Translations under genes and position numbers: made by a program | NCBI GenBank assembly: GCA_964619885.1 | Contig: CAZUGA010000041.1 | Coordinates: 1-40,836 of the forward strand | Reading direction: 5' to 3' | DNA: 40,836 nt | DNA from: CAZUGA01 sp964619885 | GTDB taxonomy: Bacteria > Pseudomonadota > Gammaproteobacteria > Methylococcales > UBA1147 | In this document: piece after piece, positions 1 to 7,646 of the stretch | Numbering within the stretch: position 1 is the first letter of the stretch | Layout: the number at the start of each line of letters is the position of its first letter | Notes under the pieces: model-generated | Told to the model about the DNA's origin: nothing | Databases searched by the model: none | Seen by the model: only the letters and a program-made list of their open reading frames with translations

Positions 1-60
1 CTAACCAGTGCCTCAAATCGACCTCGCTATCGCTCGGCGATTTAGGCAAACGTTATATGT
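1..60 (+). other. attC-like cassette recombination site (left edge of window)
   Basis: The segment opens with CTAAC, has a GCCTCAAATCG arm at 10-20 and a CGATTTAGGC arm at 38-47, and ends with an AACGTTATATG-type core at 50-59. The two arms pair perfectly except for one unpaired C at 14. Such an extrahelical base is a hallmark of integron attC hairpins, which IntI recombines as folded single strands. The final core GTTATAT fits GTTRRRY only loosely. The next ORF starts 14 bases beyond, as expected for a gene cassette. The 5' core may be cut by the window edge. No integrase is in view, so this is structural recognition only. Confidence 0.55.
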
Positions 61-73
61 TTCTTGAGAATTC

Positions 74-490
74 ATGGGTATCGTAAAACGAAACTTAGAG
101 CTAGAAAACTATCTCGACGAACATCAGTGCGAGTGGTCACTTGCAACGGATGCACAATACAAAGAAGTTTTTATTGAAGTTCACGATTTTCTGGATGCAG
201 GGAACTACTCAACTCTGACTGGAGATTTGGCAATCAATCGCTTAATCAGTAGCCTCCCACTTAACTGCTTTATTTTCAGCCTGCCCAAGACTAAATACTT
301 CGATATTTATACAGTTGGTGGTCCGAGTAATACGTTTGCTTATTCAGTAAAGAATTTGAAGAACATTGATAGAGAAGCTCTAAACTTAATAGAGTGTGTA
401 GTAATTAGTGAGGACATTTCCTTTGCGTGTCGATTAAATCATGAATGGAATGCACATTGCCCAGAAAAATATTATGAAAGAAACACATAA
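74..490 (+). CDS. hypothetical protein, probable integron gene cassette
   Basis: This is a 138-residue soluble protein that I do not recognise. It is rich in acidic and aromatic residues, has no signal peptide or membrane segment, and shows no catalytic motif I can name. The ATG lies 14 bases after the attC-like site, the usual cassette layout, where translation often relies on weak upstream signals. A weak purine stretch (TTGAGAA) precedes the start. I see no well-formed attC directly behind the stop; only a short GCCT/AGGC hairpin and an 18-bp palindrome follow. The cassette's own recombination site is therefore degenerate, lost or further downstream. The gene call rests on the open frame, the context and a plausible composition. 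Confidence 0.55.
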   Translation: MGIVKRNLELENYLDEHQCEWSLATDAQYKEVFIEVHDFLDAGNYSTLTGDLAINRLISSLPLNCFIFSLPKTKYFDIYTVGGPSNTFAYSVKNLKNIDREALNLIECVVISEDISFACRLNHEWNAHCPEKYYERNT

Positions 491-1173
491 CATCTATATG
501 ACCGCTGCCTGTCAATAGGCAAAACAAATTTTTAACTCGAATATTCGAGTTTTTAAATGATCCCCTTCGTCGTATCTGCTGCCGTTATTTTATATCGTTG
601 TCAGGCCGTGCCTGCACACACAAATTTGAGGGGATCAAATTTGGACAGCTTTGCTGCCCGAAGGGTGAGTAACATGGAAGTTGCGAATCATTCATCTATC
701 GAGTATCGATCTGGCGATTTTGAACGATTTTTAATCGTTTTAAATTGTCAGACTGCGAAGGCGTGAGCCGAAGCATCCGTCTTCGCGTACTAGAAATTTC
801 TCGGTTACCCTGCGGGTTGCCTTATCAAAGGGTCGGGCTCGCGCATGGCGTCCAGTTATTCATCAGTTCAACCCCAGGGGCAGTCACGAACAAATCGTAT
901 CTTGGGTTGAGCGGCACGCCGGGTCTATTCAAGGCGAGGGCCTTGGCCTTAGGTCTGATGAGATCACCGAGGTCAAAGCCTCCTTGATGTTGGATCTCAG
1001 CATTCAGTTCAGGCACGATAGACACAGTTATACGCTAGAGCTCCCAGACCTGCCGCTCAAAATCATTGGCTATAGATCAAAAAAATATTTTTCATCAAAC
1101 GCATCCTTCCGTTTCATCACAAAATAAACAGCCCGGCCCAGCTTATGGGCAAGTATCGACAGCGTGGAAAAAA
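491..1173. other. gene-poor stretch of the cassette region
   Basis: I find no convincing gene here. It holds a GCCT-GTCAAT-AGGC hairpin (about 508-521), the palindrome at 534-551, and from about 745 a more GC-rich segment with several small hairpins (for example ACCC-TGC-GGGT near 809). A CAGTTATACGC string at about 1026-1036 resembles an attC right core, but I could not find its partner arms. Short frames on both strands (557-766, 745-987, 825-1025 minus) lack ribosome sites and recognisable proteins. It could be the remains of one or more cassettes. Confidence 0.4.
534..554 (+). terminator. palindrome with T-run, possible terminator
   Basis: An 18-bp perfect palindrome (AACTCGA, then ATAT, then TCGAGTT) runs into four T residues at 551-554. 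As RNA it gives a 7-bp stem with a 4-base loop and a short U-tract, about 45 bases after the stop of the preceding cassette ORF. The stem is AT-rich and weak, so a protein-binding palindrome is an equal possibility. Confidence 0.35.
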
Positions 1174-1941
1174 GGGACAGACCACGAATAAATAAGTTAT
1201 AATACTTTCCAATATCAACAATTATCAGTTTTTGATGCCGCGCCGCGCCCGTTTGGTTGTTCCGAATATTCCTTTACATATTATCCAGCGAGGTAACAAT
1301 CGACAGGCGTGTTTTTTTAGTGCTGAAGATCATATTTTTTACCTTGAATGTTTGCTGGAGTATTCTAAGAAAACAAGTTGCTTGATTCATGGATATGTCT
1401 TAATGACAAACCATGTTCACTTGTTGTTGACGCCAAGGGAGAAGGAGAGTGCGAGCCAGCTGATGAAAAGGCTTGGGCAAAGATATGTACAATATGTGAA
1501 TCGAACTTATCAGCGAAGTGGCACCCTATGGGAAGGAAGATTCCGCTCTTGTATTGCTCAAGAAGACAATTACCTATTGCATTGTCAGCGGTATATCGAA
1601 CTGAATCCAGTTCGGGCAGGAATGGTTGAATACCCGGAAGATTATCGATGGTCAAGCTATCGAGCCAATGCACAGGGAGATAGCAACAAGTTGGTTACAC
1701 CTCATTTTATGTATCAGGAATTGGGGTTAACCCAAACGGAGCGACAATCAAATTATCGCGAATTATTTCGATTTAATTTGGAACCAGGTCTGGTGGACGA
1801 AATACGCCGGGCGACGAATGGTAACTTTGTATTGGGAAATAATCGTTTCAAGGAGGAGATCGGGAAAACTTTGGGACGGCGCGTCAAGCCGGGTAAAGCG
1901 GGGAGACCGGTAAAAAATAAATTATAAATGTGGTCTGTCCC
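1174..1941 (+). mobile_element. RAYT element framed by 12-bp inverted repeats
   Basis: GGGACAGACCAC at 1174-1185 and its exact reverse complement GTGGTCTGTCCC at 1930-1941 bracket a Y1-type transposase gene. RAYT genes (REP-associated tyrosine transposases) are commonly flanked by inverted REP-like sequences that their product recognises. The right repeat starts 3 bases after the transposase stop and the left one ends 49 bases before its start. I see no target duplication, which is expected because these enzymes act on single strands. The right boundary is only 30 bases from the second attC-like site. A related GGGACAGATC string occurs at 2576-2585. Confidence 0.6.
1235..1927 (+). CDS. REP-associated tyrosine transposase (RAYT, IS200-like Y1 family)
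   Basis: This 230-residue protein belongs to the Y1 transposase superfamily, HUH single-strand nucleases that nick and rejoin REP hairpins. The N-terminus PRRARLVVPNIPLHIIQRGN is the family signature. MTNHVHLLL holds the HUH metal-binding histidines, LWEGRFRS is typical of the RAYT core, and ELNPVRAGMV and DYRWSSY follow in the usual order. The likely nucleophile tyrosine is in the YLLHCQRYIELNP segment. I place the start at the ATG at 1235, which begins the family-typical MPRRARL, rather than at the TTG one codon upstream. The frame is intact, so the enzyme may be active. Finding a RAYT between attC-like sites is unusual; most are chromosomal single-copy genes. Confidence 0.93.
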   Translation: MPRRARLVVPNIPLHIIQRGNNRQACFFSAEDHIFYLECLLEYSKKTSCLIHGYVLMTNHVHLLLTPREKESASQLMKRLGQRYVQYVNRTYQRSGTLWEGRFRSCIAQEDNYLLHCQRYIELNPVRAGMVEYPEDYRWSSYRANAQGDSNKLVTPHFMYQELGLTQTERQSNYRELFRFNLEPGLVDEIRRATNGNFVLGNNRFKEEIGKTLGRRVKPGKAGRPVKNKL

Positions 1942-1970
1942 CGATTATTCCTAAGCCAGCGTCGCATATC

Positions 1971-2041
1971 GCCCAACCCGTTAGCGCAGAGTTGAGCAGG
2001 CTCTATCTTAGACGGATGCCACTCAACTTTGACCGTTAGGA
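1971..2041 (+). other. second attC-like site
   Basis: GCCCAAC at 1971-1977 fits the RYYYAAC left core, and GTTAGGA at 2035-2041 nearly fits the GTTRRRY right core. Between them AGTTGAG (1990-1996) pairs exactly with CTCAACT (2022-2028), and pairing can continue outward through G-T, A-T and C-G with one unpaired base. The size (about 70 bp) and the position, about 20 bases before the next start codon, fit an attC between two cassettes. CCGTTAG occurs near both ends as a direct repeat, which is not typical. Moderate confidence. Confidence 0.5.
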
Positions 2042-2059
2042 GCTCGAGCTACTCAGCCT

Positions 2060-2548
2060 ATGGAAAAATTAGTTGTACTCGTTGATGTGCAGAATATTTA
2101 TTACACGACAAAGCAATCTTATAATTGTAATTTTGATTACAATAAGTTTTGGGCGAAAGCCACTTCAAACAGGCAGGTAATAAAAGCGATTGCTTACGCC
2201 ATAGATCGCGATGATGAAAAACAAAGACAGTTTCAGAATATACTTAGAGCGATCGGTTTTGAAGTAAAACTTAAGCCATACATCCAAAGGATTGACGGGT
2301 CAGCAAAAGGCGATTGGGATGTGGGTATAACTCTCGACGCTATAGAGTTTGCCACAGATGCAGATGTGGTCGTATTAGCATCAGGTGATGGAGATTTTGG
2401 TTTGCTGGTTGATAAAATTCGCAAGGATCTAAATGCGATAGTAGAGGTCTACGGTGTGCCTCAGTTTACATCCACTTCACTAATTAGTTCAGCATCAGAA
2501 TATATTCCGATTAATAAGGACTTATTATTAGATGCATCGAAAAGATAA
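2060..2548 (+). CDS. NYN domain protein (PIN-like, LabA/DUF88 type)
   Basis: This 162-residue protein has the layout of the NYN family, PIN-like metal-dependent ribonucleases. An N-terminal strand ends in VLVDVQNIY (acidic Asp near residue 9), and DWDVGITLDA and DADVVVLASGDGDFG carry further conserved acidic residues of the presumed metal site. It ends after the GDGDFGLLV core and one more strand-helix unit, the usual size for a single-domain member. The ATG lies 19 bases after the attC-like core, so it is probably a cassette gene. Known relatives act on RNA in many contexts, including defence and RNA turnover. Nothing here identifies a target, and no antitoxin-like partner is adjacent. Confidence 0.85.
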   Translation: MEKLVVLVDVQNIYYTTKQSYNCNFDYNKFWAKATSNRQVIKAIAYAIDRDDEKQRQFQNILRAIGFEVKLKPYIQRIDGSAKGDWDVGITLDAIEFATDADVVVLASGDGDFGLLVDKIRKDLNAIVEVYGVPQFTSTSLISSASEYIPINKDLLLDASKR

Positions 2549-2574
2549 AAAAATTCCGCGTTTATACGTTTATA

Positions 2575-2598
2575 GGGGACAGATCCTGAGGTATCCCC
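2575..2598. repeat. short hairpin with RAYT-end-like motif
   Basis: GGGGA at 2575-2579 pairs with TCCCC at 2594-2598 across a 14-base loop. The left arm reads GGGGACAGATC, close to the GGGACAGACC end repeat of the RAYT element 1.4 kb upstream. It may be a solitary REP-like sequence related to that transposase. The match is short, so this is tentative. Confidence 0.3.
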
Positions 2599-2686
2599 AC
2601 GAAATAGTCGTAGTGAAATCAACTTAGGATATTGTCCATATAGGCTTACACTGAACCAACATATCAAAAATTTCTGACGATTCAAA

Positions 2687-3112
2687 ATGATTTACGTTTT
2701 CCTGGTAAACAGTCTGGTCGTTGTGGTTTCGGTAATTGTTCATTACGAATTTCTTTTCCGTTTAACGTCTTATATCCCAAAAATGGTAATTAAGCACCGT
2801 TATAGAATAGTTTTTGGAGTCGTTGGGGCATTGATAGCGCATGCTATAGAAATCTGGATTTTTGCAATTTCGTACTATTTTATGAACCGGTCCGACGGCT
2901 GGGGGAGCTTAAATGGAAATTTCAATGGCAGTTTAATGGACTGTGGATATTTTTCATTCACCGTGTTTACTACTTTAGGTTTTGGCGATATCCAGCCAAA
3001 TGGGGATCTGAGGTATTTAACTGGGATTGAATCATTGACTGGTTTGGTTCTTATTACATGGACAGCCTCCTTTTTGTATTATGAAATGCAAAGACACTGG
3101 GATACTAGATAA
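2687..3112 (+). CDS. small potassium-channel-like membrane protein
   Basis: This 141-residue membrane protein has three hydrophobic stretches (about 2-22, 42-66 and 113-129). Between the last two lies FTTLGFGDIQP at about 95-105, a clear K+-channel selectivity-filter signature (consensus TxGFGD/TxGYGD). The pattern TM, pore loop with filter, TM matches the two-TM ion-channel domain, preceded by one extra helix. There is no RCK/TrkA-N regulatory domain, so gating would be intrinsic or would need a partner. It stands alone between the cassette region and a divergent gene. Filter and topology are seen directly; K+ selectivity is inferred from the family. Confidence 0.75.
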   Translation: MIYVFLVNSLVVVVSVIVHYEFLFRLTSYIPKMVIKHRYRIVFGVVGALIAHAIEIWIFAISYYFMNRSDGWGSLNGNFNGSLMDCGYFSFTVFTTLGFGDIQPNGDLRYLTGIESLTGLVLITWTASFLYYEMQRHWDTR

Positions 3113-3279
3113 AATTGTTATGGCAAGTTATTCGGATTCTATGTGTAATCGAATCACTAGATTTCGATTCCAATATTCTTGATGTTTAACCATAGAATTG
3201 GGCGGCAGGGTTGAGCGCATTGCGATAAACATTGCTCTACGGATTTGAAAATTGGTTCCCCGTATTTTTCGTAGCTAAA

Positions 3280-3591
3280 TTAAATCGACCGATTACGGTA
3301 TTGCTGCACCAACAACACGATTAGGCCTGATACAATCATCGTTATACCCGACCAGAAAAGAGTCGGTGTATAGACAGTTTTTCCTAAACTCTCGGCGTAG
3401 TCGATAATCTCTCCACAATGTCCAGCCGTGCTGAACAGGCAGCGCAATCCGGATCCGAGGGTTGGATCTGATTCACCCAAATCGAAGACTAATTGCTGTG
3501 CGACCACCCTATAAAAGGAATGCCACCAAAAGATAGCAGCAAATGTGATAATAATTCCGATTTGAGTGACAATTATCGCCAAGTTTTTCAT
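3280..3591 (-). CDS. hypothetical two-TM membrane protein
   Basis: This 103-residue protein has hydrophobic helices at about 5-23 and 80-95, joined by a polar loop of about 55 residues that contains two cysteines (LRCLFSTAGHCGEI). The cysteines could form a disulfide if the loop is periplasmic. The tail is positively charged (QQYRNRSI), suggesting a cytoplasmic C-terminus. I do not recognise a named family. It is transcribed opposite to the channel gene and has no close operon partner; the next minus-strand gene is about 200 bases upstream. The topology looks real, so I favour a true gene. Confidence 0.6.
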   Translation of the reverse strand: MKNLAIIVTQIGIIITFAAIFWWHSFYRVVAQQLVFDLGESDPTLGSGLRCLFSTAGHCGEIIDYAESLGKTVYTPTLFWSGITMIVSGLIVLLVQQYRNRSI

Positions 3592-3788
3592 TGATTATTC
3601 ATGTATTACAAATAAGCGGGCTTTTATATTCAATCGGGTTAATTTCGAAAAGCGTTATAGTTGTATTCTCGAGTCGGTTTGACGACGGTATTATAGGAGT
3701 GGCTCGTGTAGTTATCGACCGCTATAGAGTGATTAATCCAATAGTTACAGAATACGCGTTTAGATCGGCCCATTCGATCCACGAATTT

Positions 3789-4310
3789 TTATTTTGATTG
3801 TTTTTCGATGAACTGTTCGATGGCCTTAGTCCGGAGCGGGCCAGGATTATTTCCGACTAATTTGCCCTGCGGTGTGTAAAGCAAATAGGTTGGTGTTCCG
3901 CGAAATGGCTCCTGGGCCGCTGTTTCGTAACTCGCCGCGATATTATCCAGTTCGCCGACAAGATTGACAAAATTTGGTTTGAATCGGTCCAAATAGCCGT
4001 TTACCGCGTTAATCTTTTCGTACCCATCGATACTAATGCCTACGACGACCGCGTCTGTAGCCTGATGAGCGTCGTGGAAGGCTGAGATGGCGGGTTCTTG
4101 TTGCATACATATAGCGCAATCGGATGCCCATAGCATGACCAGTACCCATTTGCCCTGGCCGACATATTCATTCAATTCGGTGGGTTGATTGTCTAGGGTT
4201 TTGAGTTCAAATGCGGTTGCATGGCTTGTTGTGGAAAACTGCAACAAAAAAGCAATGGTGACCAATAGGACGGAGTTAAATTTGGAAATGGCGATTTTGT
4301 CAATTTTCAT
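3789..4310 (-). CDS. secreted TlpA-like thioredoxin-fold protein
   Basis: This is a periplasmic thiol-disulfide protein of the TlpA/ResA/AhpC-TSA type, about 173 residues. It begins with a typical signal peptide (KFNSVLLVTIAFLLQF, then a small-residue site near SHA). The redox motif sits in LWASDCAICMQQEP, where CAIC is the CxxC pair. The cis-proline loop is GTPTYLLYTPQGK, followed by the usual C-terminal helix. I chose the ATG at 4310, which gives a compact signal peptide, over the longer frame from 4352, which has no ribosome site. CAIC differs from the CxPC common in TlpA, so redox potential and substrate cannot be predicted. It could reduce or repair disulfides in a neighbouring envelope protein. 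Confidence 0.82.
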   Translation of the reverse strand: MKIDKIAISKFNSVLLVTIAFLLQFSTTSHATAFELKTLDNQPTELNEYVGQGKWVLVMLWASDCAICMQQEPAISAFHDAHQATDAVVVGISIDGYEKINAVNGYLDRFKPNFVNLVGELDNIAASYETAAQEPFRGTPTYLLYTPQGKLVGNNPGPLRTKAIEQFIEKQSK

Positions 4311-4583
4311 AGTGTTTCTGTCGTGGATCAAACTAAAGAAATAACTGGCCATGCAACTATAGTCAGTTATCAGTGCTTTACATTGCGAAGGAACATTATT
4401 GGGACAAGACTATACTAATTAAGGTTCGGATTAACCTTCAAATGGGCTGTCGATATAAGCAAAATTACTGAGCGATGGGTTTGATTGCCAAAAGCGGATC
4501 ATCGATTTCGGAGTTGCCCTTCCAATCATTTGTTTTTAATCCGAGGATATTCAAACAATGTGAGCGATTTAGGAAATTCTATT

Positions 4584-5216
4584 GTGCGGGAACTTACCTT
4601 GTTAAAAACTTTATTCAGCCTTGCTGCTGTTTTTTCGGTGCTCACCGATTGCTACGCTGCGTCGGCGTGCAATAAACCTTCGGATGAAATTTTAACGTCG
4701 ATCGTACGAGTTTTGAATAACGATGGAAGTCAAGCCAGTGGAGTGGTTATCTCGCGGGATTTTGTTTTGACCGCGGCGCATGTGGTTGAAGGCGCGGGCC
4801 CTTTTTTTGTCAAATTCGATAGGAGAATTGAACAGGCCGTTTTGCATTCGGTGGATTTGGCTAACGATTTGGCCGTATTGTCGGTTTTGACCCATGGCTT
4901 GACTCCAATTCCATTATCTATAGGCGGATTGCATCCTAACGAGCCGGTTTGGGCCTTAGGCTATCCTTTGGGCGGAGATCTCGAAATGAGCCGGGGTTAT
5001 GTAGAAGATTTTTACCAAGGCGCCGTGCAAACTTCGGCTGAAATCGATTCGGGCCATTCTGGTGGCGGTTTACTCAGCTGTGAGGCGGACAGGCACGTGT
5101 TGGCTGGGATGCTGCGTGGATACGGTGCCTATCAGAGAGACGGGAATCTGGTCAAAGTGGATAATTTTTCTATCTCTGTACCATCGCATACGATCAAATC
5201 GTTCGTTTGGAATTGA
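4584..5216 (+). CDS. secreted trypsin-like serine protease
   Basis: This is a chymotrypsin-fold serine endopeptidase of about 210 residues. The catalytic triad is visible: His in LTAAHVVEG, Asp in DLANDLAVLSV, and Ser in DSGHSGGGLL. GALGYPLGG-like and SVPSHTI strands complete a DegP/trypsin_2-type core, and no PDZ domain follows. I chose the GTG at 4584 because AGGA at 4571-4574 is well spaced, and because it gives a normal signal peptide (LLKTLFSLAAVFSVLTDCYA). The frame remains open upstream to about 4485, but that extension is not leader-like. It is probably periplasmic or secreted, and it converges on the repeat-protein gene with a shared hairpin between. Confidence 0.85.
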   Translation: MRELTLLKTLFSLAAVFSVLTDCYAASACNKPSDEILTSIVRVLNNDGSQASGVVISRDFVLTAAHVVEGAGPFFVKFDRRIEQAVLHSVDLANDLAVLSVLTHGLTPIPLSIGGLHPNEPVWALGYPLGGDLEMSRGYVEDFYQGAVQTSAEIDSGHSGGGLLSCEADRHVLAGMLRGYGAYQRDGNLVKVDNFSISVPSHTIKSFVWN

Positions 5217-5229
5217 TCGCCCACTGTTG

Positions 5230-5262
5230 CCAGTTACCCGGAGATTCCATCCGGGCAACTGG
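5230..5262. terminator. strong hairpin between convergent genes, likely bidirectional terminator
   Basis: CCAGTT-A-CCCGGA (5230-5242) pairs with TCCGGG-C-AACTGG (5250-5262) across a 7-base loop, giving 12 base pairs with a single A/C mismatch. It lies 14 bases after the protease stop and 20 bases after the stop of the opposing gene. There is no clear T-run on either side, so it may work with Rho or serve as an mRNA 3' end stabiliser. Confidence 0.55.
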
Positions 5263-5282
5263 TCTTAGTATCTTGCGTGGGG

Positions 5283-6806
5283 CTAATTTCCGACTTTTAC
5301 ACCCAAAGCATCCAAGGTGCGTAAGGTCAGACCGCCTCGTTCGAAGCCTTTTTTCTTCTGAAATTCGTTGATCGCGACCTGGGTTTGATAACCCATTGCA
5401 CCGTCGATCGGGCCGGGATTGAAACCGGCTTTTTCAAGGGCTTTTTGAATTTCGATGACCAACCCTTTGGAAGTGTTGGTTTCGCACAAAACCGAACGCC
5501 AAGCCAGCTTTTCTTCGGTGGTTTTTACCCGTTTGGTAATGGTCTGGTATTTGGCCGGGATCTCTATTTTGACCTCTCTCGCGGCGGACACCAGTTTTTT
5601 AACCTTAACGTCCTTAAACTCGGCGGGAATAACGACCTTTTTTGTGGTCGTCGGAGTCTTAACCACTTCTTTGGTAATTGTCTTATGTTTGGCGGGGATT
5701 TCCGTGCGGCAAATCATTTTGCCTGTAGGTGATCCTTCCCCAACCGTATTTTTGGGCCGCCACGCCACCAATTCATCCTTCTTTTTGACTTGTTTTTTGA
5801 CGATTTGATACTTGGCCGGAATTTCGATGACTTTTTCTTGCGCAGGCGTCACAATTTTACGGACTTTAATTGTTTTATATTCGGCAGGAATCTTAACCCT
5901 TTTGGTCGTTGCCGCTGAAACCAAAACCTGTTTTTTCAAAGTTTTGTATTTCGCTGGGACTTCAATTAAGCACATTATGTCCCCGGTTGAATTATCGATC
6001 CTTTCGATAGGGCCGCGTCCTTTTTTCCAAGTTGTGTAGGCCGCTCTTTCAAGAACTTTTTCTTCCTTTGTTTGGTAGACCGCCGGAACGTCTACTATTT
6101 TTTCAGATTCTTCCTTTACCAGTACTTTCTTTTCGACCCACTCAAATTTGGCTGCTGTGACTTCAATGCGTTTGCCTGCCTCACGTTGCAGAACCTTTTC
6201 TTCGACGGTCTCGAATAGGGGGGGGCGGTGAACTTCCTCATAGCAACTGCCTAAAGTGGCGTCTTTAGGTACACCGCTGGTAATGGCGGCATTAATCCAA
6301 TCAGCCGGCGCCAACCTTGATTTAGCGTTTGCGTTCTTCCGCCAAACTTTCTGAGCGGGTTGGATGAGGACCTTCTCGGTGACTTTCTGGTATATCGCCG
6401 GAACCTCTATAACTTTTTCCGCCGCGTCTTTGATCATGACTCGGTCTTTAACCATTTCATATTTGGCCGGAATAATGTCGATTTTCTGACCGGCTTCTTG
6501 TACGACAATTTTTTCCTCTACATTTTTGTAGGTCGCGGGAACCAGTACTTTGGCAAAGCATTGACCCGCTTTGGCGGTCGGCAAGACGTCATCCATTTCC
6601 GAGAAGATATGGGATTTTGATGCGCCTTTGTTCATTTTGAGCTTACGTTCGCGCTCTTCCAGCGCTTTTTCGCGTGCGAGAAGTGCTTTTTCTCGTTCTT
6701 CCAAGGAATCTGCGGCATAGCTAATAGGACCAAATAAGCCCCCTGTACCGAGTGCAATACCGACGATCAGAGTCGGAATTGCAATTTTTTTCCCCTTAAT
6801 TGACAT
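5283..6806 (-). CDS. secreted repeat protein with C-terminal peptidoglycan-binding domain
   Basis: This 507-residue envelope protein starts with a signal peptide or TM (IAIPTLIVGIALGTGGLF). A short charged coiled coil (EEREKALLAREKALEERERK) follows, then four long repeats of about 80-95 residues. Each repeat opens with one Cys (GQCFAKV, GSCYEEV, IMCLIEV, MICRTEI), contains PAxY/PAK(Y/F) strands alternating with KV/KKV, and closes on VWRK, TWKK, AWRP or AWRS. The last about 65 residues are a PG_binding_1 domain (IQKALEKAGFNPGPIDGAMG, then AINEFQKKKG). The start is the ATG at 6806, which has a strong GAGGAG ribosome site about 10 bases upstream; the longer TTG start would swallow that site. I do not know a function for the repeats. 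A scaffold anchored to peptidoglycan is the simplest reading. Confidence 0.85.
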   Translation of the reverse strand: MSIKGKKIAIPTLIVGIALGTGGLFGPISYAADSLEEREKALLAREKALEERERKLKMNKGASKSHIFSEMDDVLPTAKAGQCFAKVLVPATYKNVEEKIVVQEAGQKIDIIPAKYEMVKDRVMIKDAAEKVIEVPAIYQKVTEKVLIQPAQKVWRKNANAKSRLAPADWINAAITSGVPKDATLGSCYEEVHRPPLFETVEEKVLQREAGKRIEVTAAKFEWVEKKVLVKEESEKIVDVPAVYQTKEEKVLERAAYTTWKKGRGPIERIDNSTGDIMCLIEVPAKYKTLKKQVLVSAATTKRVKIPAEYKTIKVRKIVTPAQEKVIEIPAKYQIVKKQVKKKDELVAWRPKNTVGEGSPTGKMICRTEIPAKHKTITKEVVKTPTTTKKVVIPAEFKDVKVKKLVSAAREVKIEIPAKYQTITKRVKTTEEKLAWRSVLCETNTSKGLVIEIQKALEKAGFNPGPIDGAMGYQTQVAINEFQKKKGFERGGLTLRTLDALGVKVGN

Positions 6807-7528
6807 TTTTGCTCTCCTCAATCTAAAGACTATATGTAGAACTGTAAAAATTCAGTTCATTTTTTCACGCTAAACAAGTAGTTAAATCCGGAAAATCACT
6901 AGAAGAAGCGTACATTGTACGTCGCATGCAACCCCCCGCAGTTAACAGGCGCAAACGATAATTTCATTTGATAAATTTGTTCGCCATAAACCCGCCCATA
7001 CGGAATGTGTAATCGTACGATTTTCAGCAGCGTTGATCAATCGATCAATAGCAATAAATTGTAACTACTGGTCTTAAATTGGCTCTTAATGTTGGTTTTT
7101 GCCATCAAAGTTGAATTTGAGCAATAAATTAAGCGGGTACGAAATACTTTTCGTATCGAACTACCATTTAATTGTCTTCCTACATTATCGGAGATCGACA
7201 CGATTTCGTGCTCAATTCGAATTTACTGCGAAACATCAATTCCCACCAGTTAATAGTTTTCATGTTTCAATTGGATCGTAAGAACACTCTAGGTTTTGAT
7301 CGATCGTCCATTCAACGCAATATTTTTGTAGGAATCGACTCCGTTAAATCGCAAATGTTGATCGGAGTAGGCGGTATTTCTTGACGGAGTAGACGAGAAA
7401 TTTCGCATACATGCAAAATAAAACAAGAACTAATATAAGAAAATTTAAGTGTTATACAAAGAAAATGAAATAACTGATTGACATTTATTAGATATTTGTT
7501 AATTTTATAGGTATGATGTGGGGGTTTT
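6807..7528. other. AT-rich intergenic stretch
   Basis: This is upstream of the minus-strand repeat protein and of the plus-strand hairpin array. I see no gene. Short frames (7099-7281, 7172-7384, 7312-7614 minus) lack ribosome sites and gene-like composition. A TTGACA box at 7478-7483 is a possible -35 element facing the hairpins, but no well-spaced TATAAT follows (the best is AATTTT at 17 bases), so a promoter is only suggested. Confidence 0.4.
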
Positions 7529-7623
7529 GGGCCGATCTGGTGAATATTCACCAGATCGGTCCGCACTGTTTGACAGTATCGAGAGAGTGCGGCTGCTAAA
7601 TTGAGGCTAGACAATTTTGTAGC
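7529..7623 (+). ncRNA. three back-to-back stem-loops: candidate structured RNA or leader
   Basis: Hairpin 1 is a 28-bp perfect palindrome (7532-7559), extended by G-T, G-C and G-C to 7529-7562. Hairpin 2 is CCGCACT (7561-7567) with AGTGCGG (7586-7592), and its loop can alternatively fold as ACTGT-TTG-ACAGT. Hairpin 3 pairs 7592-7603 with 7612-7623 (12 positions, one T/T mismatch, one wobble) around AGGCTAGA. The three abut with almost no spacer. They are followed by the AT-rich string AATTATATTTTTA and then by a ribosome site for a small ORF at 7647. This could be a small RNA, an attenuator or leader, or a protein-binding array. The folding was checked by hand only, and no known RNA family is recognised. 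Confidence 0.4.
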
Positions 7624-7646
7624 AATTATATTTTTAGGGTAACGAT

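Noticed and set aside
557..766. Plus-strand 69-residue frame
   Set aside because: Begins just after the palindrome, has no ribosome site and a low-quality composition; likely chance.
825..1025. Minus-strand 66-residue frame starting at a GTG
   Set aside because: No ribosome site, no recognisable family, and an odd orientation for a cassette. It lies in hairpin-rich DNA. It could be a remnant, but the support is too thin.
3591..3797. Plus-strand 68-residue frame
   Set aside because: Opposite strand between two minus genes, no ribosome site or known motif.
5385..6620. Several open frames on the plus strand opposite the repeat protein
   Set aside because: Antisense shadows produced by the repetitive Lys/Val codon pattern of the real gene.
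7478..7517. Promoter TTGACA with TATGAT for the hairpin array
   Set aside because: The boxes are 28 bases apart, too far for a sigma-70 promoter; the spacing that fits (17) falls on AATTTT.
7312..7614. Minus-strand 100-residue frame
   Set aside because: It runs through the three hairpins and AT-rich DNA, with no ribosome site. The structured-RNA reading explains the region better.
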